NCBI GenBank assembly: GCA_018398585.1
Contig: JAGTTD010000007.1
Location: forward strand, 9,761,320 to 9,825,319
Reading direction: 5' to 3'
DNA from: Simmondsia chinensis
Taxonomy: Eukaryota; Streptophyta; Magnoliopsida; Caryophyllales; Simmondsiaceae
Length of the DNA: 64,000 nucleotides
Shown here: positions 57,621 through 64,000 of the stretch, piece after piece
How the letters are laid out: the number at the start of each line of letters is the position of its first letter
How positions within the stretch are numbered: the stretch's first letter is position 1
The notes under the pieces: generated by a model
What the model saw: only the letters and a program-made list of their open reading frames with translations
What the model was told of the DNA's origin: nothing
Databases searched by the model: none
Position numbers and translations under genes: made by a program

Positions 57621-57977
57621 TGTCATGATTAGAGCTGAATTGAAGCTGAAGTAATCAAGTTAGCAGCAGGAAAGTTAGTTAAGACTGTTTTGATTCATTC
57701 GGTTATGTCCTTAGTGGTTTAAGTCAATGTGTAGTCATTTTTGGCGGCTGAGTTCACTAAGTCGGTTAGTTAGTTAAGTCTTGGTGCATTGTATCTCTTC
57801 TAAACCTAACTGTATAAATAGCTTAAGCTCCTGTAAGATTGGGGCATGAATGATAAATTTGATGTTTTCTTTCTCTCATCTCTAATTCTCTCTCTATTTC
57901 TCATCTCATTCACTTCTCTTCTCATCTAAACTCTATTCTATCTTAGGTTATGAATCAAGATTATTCTTGATTCAACA
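57621..57977 (+). repeat. 3' LTR of the gypsy element
   Basis: The 357-bp LTR runs from TGTCATGATTAGAGC to TTGATTCAACA. It differs from the 5' LTR by an 11-12 bp gap near its start, a TTAG insertion and scattered substitutions. AAAAG follows it. Confidence 0.95.
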
Positions 57978-58252
57978 AAAAGATACTGCTCTTATTCAAT
58001 TTCAGCCATTGAATCACTCAAAACCCTTATGTTATCATTTGCAAAAAATAAAGACAGGTCATGAACTAGTAGAAAGATAGTGACAAGACAACTTTCATGA
58101 AGAACTCAAAGCTAGAGTCTAGACCCAAGCTGAGGTTGCCTCTACTAAAGATCACAACATATACAACATATAACTTCAACATGCCAAACATGATCTTTTA
58201 TGAGATAATGGGTGTATGTAATAGAAACAACAGCAAAGAAAAACAATTCACC

Positions 58253-59593
58253 TCAAGATACTTGGCTTTCATTCTTTACATCACAAAGCTCATCGATATC
58301 CATCTCGGAATCATTAGTTACTAAATCATCATATAGACCACTTGTCTCCTCTTGCTCAAGCTCCATGCCGAACCTCTCATGATCAGAGTCACTCTTGAGC
58401 AAGTCCTTATCCTCCAAATCGGATAAATCCTCAAAAACCTCAATCCTCTTCTTCCTCCCTCTATACCCAGTGAGATTCTGAACCTTCTCCCTCCAAAGAA
58501 CCAAGGGGCACTTCTTGATCAACTCCGAACCATCATACGCCTCATTCATAAACACGTGAAACCTCTTACCCCTCTCCGAAACATAAAATATCCCAAAATG
58601 CTTCAGCAACAACCTCATCAACTTCTGAGGCATCACAAGCTCTCGTCGAAAATGAGTGAGATGATCAGTAACCAATCTCTTCTCAAGGGTAAAACAAAGC
58701 AATTCGTGCATCACCGCCACTGCCCTCTTATCAAACTCTTGTGATCCGGCCTTAAGTTCCCTTGAATCAGCATAAGGAGACAGATACTCCCTTTTCTGAA
58801 AATTATCAATCTTCCCTCCATACCTATAAACCTCCTTATAATTAGGTGGAAACTTCATTGGAAATGCTAGCTTTAGAATCCCATCACAGTGAAGCTCATT
58901 CCCTTTACTCCCTACCACTTTTTTCTCCAATTCAGTAACAGCCCATTCCTTTTTCCACTCAACAAGCTCCAAATACTCATTATCATCATCGTCATCCTCA
59001 CCCTTAACAACCCTAAAGAGATCTGGATATTTGTGCACCCAGTTCGTCCTGAAATCAATTGGCAACCCAAAATCCCTCCTGAAATGGGCAACCTTATCGA
59101 CCCGCAACCGTTTATCCACAGACATCATCAAGAACCTGGTCACATACTCCGCTGCCTCATCCGAATGCCTCTCAATTTCTCTCTCCTCCTCCTCAACAAG
59201 CTCTTCTGCCTGCTGGGTCATCCCAACCCACAAAGTTCCCCTTCTGTCCTTGCACAATTCAAACAATTTTGGGGACTTACGAAAAAAATCAGAGAATTTG
59301 TGGGGTTTGGGGAGATTTATCTGGCGTCGGTATTGCTCAAGGTCTCTTACAGGGATTACATGTTCTGGCTCAGATTTTAGGATTTCCATAAGGAAGTGTA
59401 TCCTGGAGAATATCTTCCATTTCTCAGTGGCAATTTCAAGGTCATGGACTCGTTTCTTCTTGCTTCGATCTTGAACTCTCTTGGTTGTCGTCATTCCTCG
59501 ATTCTGGATGAATAATTGAAAGGTGAAGATTGTATATCTTGCTGAGTAGCATTGCATGTACGGTTTGATTTTGCCGATTGAACGTAGAGACAT
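58253..59593 (-). CDS. WTF9: PORR-domain organelle RNA-splicing factor, WTF9-like, 446 aa
   Basis: This is an intact single-exon gene. I place the start at the ATG at 59593-59591 (MSLRSIGKIK); the open frame extends 11 codons upstream without another ATG. The N-terminal 33 residues are basic and Ser/Tyr-containing, suiting an organelle transit peptide. From residue 34 come MTTTKRVQDRSKKKRVHDLE, INLPKPHKFSDFFRKSPKLF, YVTRFLMMSVDKRLRVDKVA, FPMKFPPNYKEVYRYGGKID, LSPYADSRELKAGSQEFDKR, FTLEKRLVTDHLTHFRREL and FGIFYVSERGKRFHVF, which are PORR-family blocks. The C-terminus is acidic and Ser-rich. PORR proteins bind organelle RNA. WTF9 is needed for splicing of mitochondrial rpl2 and ccmFC group II introns. 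The overall match to WTF9 rather than to chloroplast WTF1 or RPD1 is my recognition from memory and should be treated as likely, not proven. Confidence 0.88.
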   Translation of the reverse strand: MSLRSIGKIKPYMQCYSARYTIFTFQLFIQNRGMTTTKRVQDRSKKKRVHDLEIATEKWKIFSRIHFLMEILKSEPEHVIPVRDLEQYRRQINLPKPHKFSDFFRKSPKLFELCKDRRGTLWVGMTQQAEELVEEEEREIERHSDEAAEYVTRFLMMSVDKRLRVDKVAHFRRDFGLPIDFRTNWVHKYPDLFRVVKGEDDDDDNEYLELVEWKKEWAVTELEKKVVGSKGNELHCDGILKLAFPMKFPPNYKEVYRYGGKIDNFQKREYLSPYADSRELKAGSQEFDKRAVAVMHELLCFTLEKRLVTDHLTHFRRELVMPQKLMRLLLKHFGIFYVSERGKRFHVFMNEAYDGSELIKKCPLVLWREKVQNLTGYRGRKKRIEVFEDLSDLEDKDLLKSDSDHERFGMELEQEETSGLYDDLVTNDSEMDIDELCDVKNESQVS

Positions 59594-59709
59594 TGCAGTG
59601 TGAGAGTGATGATACTCACAGATCACAGTTACGGCACACGCGTTTCAAATGGAGAGAGCGCGTATACACCCATTTTACCTAGTTGACCTTGAATATTTAA
59701 TTATTTGTC
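59594..59709 (-). promoter_or_regulatory. PORR gene 5' leader and proximal promoter
   Basis: This 116-bp stretch lies between the start codon and the tandem duplication. Its distal part is AT-rich (TTAATTATTTGTC). No canonical TATA box at a fixed distance was identified. Confidence 0.35.
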
Positions 59710-60095
59710 ATTTCTTCACTAACCCTTAGAAAGTACAGTGTTCGATTATGGTCCCATAAAATACGATATCTATTATAAAATGTAATTTAGTTTCATAATT
59801 TCATCAGTTATAATAGATTGGAGCATTATGACTAAAATAAAAAGGTGAAATTGTTTGAGAATTTCTGTTTGTAAAATTAAGATGTCATTTGCTGGTTTTA
59901 GCCATTTCTTCACTAACCCTTAGAAAGTACAGTGTTCTATTATGGTCCCATAAAATACGATATCTATTATAAGATGTAATTTAGTTTCATAATTTCATCA
60001 GTTATAATAGATTGGAGCATTATGACTAAAATAAAAAGGTGAAATTGTTTGAGAATTTCTGTTTGTAAAATTAAGATGTCATTTGCTGGTTTTAG
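59710..60095. repeat. 193-bp tandem duplication upstream of the PORR gene
   Basis: The copies are 59710-59902 and 59903-60095. By eye they differ at only two bases (GTTCGATTA/GTTCTATTA and TATAAAATG/TATAAGATG). The unit begins CATTTCTTCACTAACCC and ends GCTGGTTTTAGC. With the gene on the minus strand, both copies lie 117-502 bp upstream of its start codon. Confidence 0.95.
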
Positions 60096-60279
60096 CCATT
60101 TGCCTTATTCAGACTCGTTGGAGGCAAACATGGATGATTATATTCTAATTTGACGAATAGAAATTATAAACGATTTTATTGATTTGAAATTGGGTTTTAA
60201 ATTCGGATTTGTTCAAAATAGGTATTAAAGATTTGGAAAATATCATGTATTATTTTAAGTAATAAAATAATATTAGGTT

Positions 60280-61137
60280 TGTTATATTACACATTGGTTA
60301 TTAATCAACACGTTACCCATTATACCCGTGCCAGCTAGCTGGCCCATGCTTGCGTTGGATTTGTGCCACGTGTCTAAGCATCTGCCGTTGGATGAGCTTC
60401 AGCCTGTTGCTTTATATGTAAACTCTCTGTTAGGGTTTTGTGACTAAGTTTTTTGAAGAGCCAATTTGGGGCTCTATGAAAAAGTTAACAGAGAGCAAAG
60501 AAATGGGTGAAACCCATTTTTGGGTTTCTGAAAAGAAAACGCAGAGAGAGAGAGAGAGAACAAGATGAGGTGTGAGTAGAATGAGCTAATTTGTTGAGTT
60601 CTCTAGGATGCTACCGTAGAGAGAGAAAGAATGGAGGAGAGAGAAAGCTTGAAAAGAGGCAATGGTGGGCTGACAAAGAAGAAGAAGAAGATGGTGAACT
60701 CTGGAGCTTGAGTGCTTGGTTCTAAGGCAGAGATTTGAAGGCGTGGCCTCTGATGATGGTCTTCTTTAAGGTTCCAGCTAGGGTTTGGATCTCTAGGCTG
60801 TTCTTCACTCATATCGCTTGGCTATGGTTTTTCTCTTGTTCTTTCTCGATTTCTTGCTTTCATCTTTGTTGTTTTTCATTTAGATTTGATACTCATCTGT
60901 GACTGTAACCCTAAATTACTGATAGTGGATTTGACTCCTTTGAAAATGGAGGCCCGTGGACTAGGACCTCGTTAGGGTGCCGAACCATATATATTGCGTG
61001 TTCTTCGTCATGGTTTTCATTGTTTCTGGTTTAATTTCCACATAGTTTCAATTGTGGGTTTTCGTTGCTTAGTGCTTGGACAAAATCCTGTTTTTGGAGA
61101 TGGGTTCGGGTCGGATTTTAGGGCCCAAATTTACAAC
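60280..61137 (+). repeat. Probable 5' LTR and leader of the right-hand copia element
   Basis: The block ends AAATTTACAACAAG just before a primer site at 61141, as in copia LTRs. A TATA-like TTTATATGTAAAC lies at about 60411-60423, upstream of a TGTTAGGGTTTTGTG start-like string. GA and GAA microsatellites lie at 60543-60560 and 60679-60692. The left boundary is uncertain and the partner LTR is outside the window. Confidence 0.4.
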
Positions 61138-61140
61138 AAG

Positions 61141-61173
61141 TGGTATCAGAGCACCAACAATTGGTATCAGAGC
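61141..61173 (+). promoter_or_regulatory. Duplicated primer binding site (Met tRNA)
   Basis: TGGTATCAGAGC occurs twice, at 61141-61152 and 61162-61173, separated by ACCAACAAT. One copy next to the LTR is normal. A second copy 21 bp away is unusual. Confidence 0.9.
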
Positions 61174-61200
61174 TCAAGGTTCAAGAAAAGTTCTTGAAAA

Positions 61201-62041
61201 ATGTCTGTAAAATTTGAGATTGAGCATTTTGACGGGAAGAACAATTTTTTTTTTGGAAGATCAAAACCAAGGCGCTACTGATGTCCCAAGGAGGGGGAGC
61301 TACTCTACTGCCAATGGATCAGCAACCTTCTCATCCGATAGAGAAGGATAAGGTAGATATTGAGCAACGTGCGTATGGTTCTCCTGTTATGTGTATTGAT
61401 AATAATGTTCTGCTTCTTGTTTCTTTTGAAACCACCGTAGCTAAAATATGGACTAAACTAGAGGAGATTTACAAAATAGAATCGCTATCTAATAGGATTC
61501 TCTATATGGAAAATTTCCTTACATTTAGATTGGAAGAAAACAAGCCTCTAGATGATTCCCTAGATCAGTTCAATAGAATCTTACAGGACTTCAAAAATGT
61601 TAATGTAACAATAAAGGATGAGATTCAAGCTGTGATATTACTATATGCCTCGCCTAAATATCTCAGTACCTTTAAAGATACACTTAGGAATGGAAGACAA
61701 AAATTGGTTTGAGTGAAGTTACATAGGTCGTTAGAAGTAAGATTCTGGAACTTAAGAGAGAGGGAAGACAGCTACACCATAGCAACAGTAGTGAAGGATT
61801 AACTGTGAGAGAAAGAACGAACAATAGAGATAATAACAGTAACAAAAAGAGATCCAAGAGTAGACATCGTTCACAGTCTAGAGGTAGAAAGGATATGTCA
61901 CAAGTAAAATGCTATGAGTGTAATAAATTTGGTCATATGAGGAGAAACTACCTAGATAAAAATAAGTCACAAGGATCAGCTGATAATGTAATTTCATTTG
62001 ATTCAGATCATGTTGAAGTTTTACATGTATCATTTAACTGA
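61201..62041 (+). pseudogene. copia Gag with zinc knuckle
   Basis: ATG at 61201 begins MSVKFEIEHFDGKNN, the usual copia gag start, then shifts frame in a T run (61248-61255). 61281-61712 carries AKIWTKLEEIYKIESLSNRI and LDDSLDQFNRILQDFKN (UBN2-type gag). 61805-62041 ends with the knuckle CYECNKFGHMRRNYLDK, in which the last cysteine of CCHC is replaced by Y. Confidence 0.85.
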
Positions 62042-62117
62042 TATGAATGATGTGTGCTATAAATCTAAACGTGAAAATGCTTTACTTATTAAATCTGTTG
62101 AATTGCAGCATGAATGA

Positions 62118-62324
62118 ATGTTAGATTCTAGTTTCCATATGACCTCAAATAAGGCCAACTTCATTTATTATAGACCACTGAATGGGGAAAGGGTGTTATT
62201 AGGAGATAATAAGGGCTGTAAAATTGCTGGAATTGGATATGTTAAGATTAGATTAACTAATGGTACTGTGTACATCCTTGAAAACGTGAGACATGTGCCC
62301 GACCTACGTACCTCATCTCTTTAG
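62118..62324 (+). pseudogene. copia protease-like segment
   Basis: MLDSSFHMTSNKANF aligns with the copia protease start, where relatives have a D-S/T-G triad followed by C/A and HM. Here the triad is collapsed (DSS, a short deletion), so catalysis is unlikely. VLLGDNKGCKIAGIGYVKIR and LENVRHVPDLRTSSL match the rest of the domain. Confidence 0.78.
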
Positions 62325-62329
62325 GTCAG

Positions 62330-63135
62330 TTGGATCTTAGAGGACTATCTTTTAGGGCTATGAATTCAAAACTAAGAATATTGAAAGGATCCTTAGTTAT
62401 CCTAAAAGGAGAACTTAAAAATGGTCTCTATATGTTGAAAGATCAGATAGTCTCAGGAGAGTCACATGCTGTAGTTAAAACAGTTCCTATTGATTTGTGG
62501 CAGAGACGCTTAGGTCATGTGTTTGAACGTGGTTTATGTGAACTATCAAAACGTGGCATACTGTGTGGTGATTCAATTTCAAAGCTAGAATTACGCGAAT
62601 CTTGCATTTTTGGTAAACAAAATCGTTTGGCATTTAAAGTTAGAAAACACACAACAAATGGACCACTAGATTATATACACTCAGATTTGTGGGGACCAGC
62701 TAAGGTCAACACATTAGGTGGAGCCTCGTATTTCTATCCATTATCGATGATTTTTCTAGAAAAGTCTGAATTTTCTTAATGAAACATAAAGATGATTGTT
62801 TCCCAACTTTTGTTAGATGGAAAAATTAGATAGAAAACTTAACAGGCAGAAAAATAAAGATTTTAAGAACAAACAATGGATTAGAATATATAAACTTCGA
62901 GTTTGAAGATTTATGTACTAAGAACGGTATCAAATGCCATAACATTGTTAGGGGGATGCCACAACAAAACGGGTTTGTAGAACGAATGAATGGAATCTTA
63001 CTAGACAACGTTAGGTGTATGTTGTTTGCCTCGGATTTAGGAAAATAGTTTTGGGGGGAAGCTGTAAAGACAGCCTGTTATTTGATTAATAGGACACCCT
63101 CCACTGGTATAGACTTTAAGACACCTGAAGAAATA
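62330..63135 (+). pseudogene. copia GAG-pre-integrase and integrase core
   Basis: DLWQRRLGHVFERGLCELSK and the CIFGKQNRLAF zinc-binding block lead into LDYIHSDLWGPAKVNTLGGA (first catalytic D). Beyond a frameshift near 62745, LRTNNGLEYINFEFEDLC replaces the usual SDNG with TNNG, and GMPQQNGFVERMNGILLDNV supplies the E. The second aspartate therefore appears lost. GEAVKTACYLINRTPS precedes the insertion. Confidence 0.85.
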
Positions 63136-63442
63136 AAAAAAAGGAATATACCCAGTGCCTCAAGGGCTCCCGCCTATGCAGGGTCGGGGGGGGGGGCGGA
63201 TGTACGCAGCCTTCCCCCTTCAGGGTGTTAACCTGAAGAGAGCTATTTCCCAGTGCCCCAACCTGAGGGTGAGGACTTCCCAGGAGATCACCCATCCTGG
63301 TACTACTCTAGCCCAAGCACGCTTAACTTCGGAGTTCTCATGGGATCCTATGACAGTGTGTTGGTGCCCTCTTTGGTGTCTTAATGAGTGTATTTGGTTA
63401 GGGAAATATGGTGCCCTCTTTGGTGCCCTCTTACTCTCGCCC
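63136..63442 (-). mobile_element. 5S rRNA-headed retroposon with RTE-type LINE tail
   Basis: The 307-bp insert in the copia integrase is flanked by a perfect 17-bp duplication, AGACACCTGAAGAAATA, at 63119-63135 and 63443-63459. Read on the minus strand it has a short 5' part with three AGAGGGCACCA-like repeats, then about 96 nt of 5S rRNA sequence (63366 to 63271), then the RTE-family 3' tail (63268 to about 63142) ending near an A/T run. Head and tail are in the same orientation. This is the plan of a 5S-derived SINE, or of a single template-switch chimera made by the LINE machinery. Confidence 0.85.
63271..63366 (-). pseudogene. 5S rRNA-derived segment
   Basis: The minus strand reads GGATCCCATGAGAACTCCGA, AGTTAAGCGTGCTTGGGC, TAGAGTAGTACCAGGATGGG, TGATCTCCTGGGAAGTCCTC: plant 5S rRNA from roughly its second quarter to near its 3' end, with few changes. 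The internal pol III promoter A box (AGTTAAGCGTGCTTGGGC) and C box (AGTAGTACCAGGATGGGTGA) are both recognisable. The first 30 or so nucleotides are more diverged. It is not a normal 5S gene, since the 3' end runs into LINE tail sequence and no T-run terminator follows. Confidence 0.9.
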
Positions 63443-64000
63443 AGACACCTGAAGAAATATGGTCAGGAAAACCTGCTAACTAGTCCAACCTTGGGGTATT
63501 TGGTTGCGCTGTGTATGCCCATCAATTTGAGGGAAAGTTAGAACGTAGAGCTATCAAATGAGTGTTTCCAGGTTACCCTGATGGTGTTAAGGACTATAGA
63601 ATTGGTATGAAAGATGGCAAGAGGATGAAGATTATTATAAGTAGGGATGTCACAATTAATGAGCTAGACATGCCCCACTTAACTCAGAATAATAATCAGA
63701 TACCTAAGAATAAAATTTATGAACCTGATAGGTATGAATTTGAGATAAATCCACCAAAACCCATCTATCAAACTAGACTTGAACCTGAACCTAAACTTGA
63801 ACCTTAGCCATAACATGATAATAGTTTAGAAACTGAACATGTAGAACAAAATAAAGAAACATTAAGTGTTGATAGGAGCACTGATAATGAGATTATATCA
63901 AAAAACAAGCTAGATAACTATAAACTAGCAACAGATAGGATAAGAAGGGATATAAGACCCCCCAAATAGACTAGGATATGCTGATTGTATAGCATATGCC
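63443..64000 (+). pseudogene. copia integrase C-terminal region
   Basis: Copia resumes with the duplicated target, then shifted-frame text equivalent to the P-x-N/L-R-V-F-G-C block. VFPGYPDGVKDYRIGMKDG and KRMKIIISRDVTINELDM at 63562-63807 are the region linking integrase to RT (F-x-G-Y, then S-R-D-V-x-F/I-x-E). Acidic linker sequence continues to the window edge. Confidence 0.8.

Larger units (their letters stand above)
52449..57977 (+). mobile_element. Complete Ty3/gypsy retrotransposon, coding region disabled
   Basis: LTRs lie at 52449-52816 and 57621-57977, both TG..CA. The target duplication AAAAG is at 52444-52448 and 57978-57982. A methionine-tRNA primer site, TGGTATCAGAGC, is at 52819-52830, and a purine tract AGCGGGGGAAAT sits just before the 3' LTR. 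Gag, protease, RT, RNase H and integrase occur in gypsy order. An HP/WEDR-type end (VLVQWSNLSPEVVTWEDRSF) resembles a chromodomain-like tail, suggesting a chromovirus-related lineage. By eye the LTRs differ at roughly 20 aligned sites plus indels. Confidence 0.95.
61201..64000 (+). mobile_element. Ty1/copia element, 5' half, running off the window
   Basis: After the primer sites the + strand encodes gag (61201-62041), a protease-like segment (62118-62324), GAG-pre-integrase and integrase (62330-63135), an insertion at 63136-63442, and then the integrase C-terminal region to the window end. RT and RNase H would lie beyond 64000. Stops and frameshifts are frequent. Confidence 0.88.

Noticed and set aside
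59594..59626. Eleven-codon N-terminal extension of the PORR frame
   Set aside because: It would need a non-ATG start (GTG at 59626); the first ATG at 59593 is the better start.
63136..63442. Cassandra-type TRIM LTR as explanation of the 5S sequence
   Set aside because: The 17-bp duplication, the direct join to an RTE tail and the lack of LTR termini or a partner LTR fit target-primed retroposition better. Kept as the main alternative to test.
1..64000. CRISPR arrays, bacterial operons or integrated pararetrovirus
   Set aside because: No spaced direct-repeat array, no bacterial gene layout and no viral coat or movement protein domain was seen. All reverse transcriptase sequences fit Ty1/copia, Ty3/gypsy or RTE-type LINE.

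Overview
This is nuclear DNA from a flowering plant, most likely a eudicot. It is AT-rich and intron-bearing, and most of the 64 kb is layered transposable elements. I do not assign a species. Two host genes are well supported. The first is a group I bZIP transcription factor of the VIP1/RF2a type, on the + strand at 10469-31797, with four exons and 331 residues. The second is a single-exon PORR-domain organelle RNA-splicing protein resembling WTF9, on the - strand at 58253-59593, with 446 residues.

Layout. 1-6970: the 5' half of a decayed - strand Ty3/gypsy element whose probable LTR holds a MITE. 6971-10260: AT-rich spacer with two long-inverted-repeat elements and a Helitron-like element ending about 210 bp before the bZIP start codon. 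10469-31797: the bZIP gene. Its intron 1 uses a GC donor. Its intron 2 is 16.6 kb and carries a complete 9.3 kb CACTA transposon, which itself contains a short LTR element and an RTE-type LINE fragment. Intron 3 carries three LINE-tail copies and a long microsatellite. 31800-36700: 3' flank, a minisatellite, a - strand copia remnant and a second Helitron-like element. 37000-44441: a - strand copia element interrupted by a hAT-like MITE and by a 3.8 kb RTE-type LINE. 45000-47300: two more copia fragments. 49073-49609: a second copy of the hAT-like MITE. 52449-57977: a complete but disabled Ty3/gypsy element with two LTRs and a 5-bp target duplication. 58253-60095: the PORR gene, with a recent 193-bp tandem duplication in its upstream region. 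60280-64000: the 5' half of a + strand copia element.

The most unusual object is inside that last copia element. At 63136-63442 a 307-bp insert is flanked by a perfect 17-bp target duplication. Its head is about 96 nt of 5S rRNA sequence with recognisable internal pol III promoter boxes. Its tail is the 3' end of the RTE-type LINE family that appears many times across the window. That is the architecture of a 5S-headed SINE or of a 5S/LINE template-switch chimera.

The RTE-type LINE family links many of the insertions: one near-complete copy, one medium fragment and at least seven short 3' tails. Nesting order gives relative ages: copia remnants are older than the hAT-like MITE and the LINE inserted in them, and the CACTA element is older than its short LTR element. 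All coding calls come from reading translations and motifs by eye; no database search was possible.
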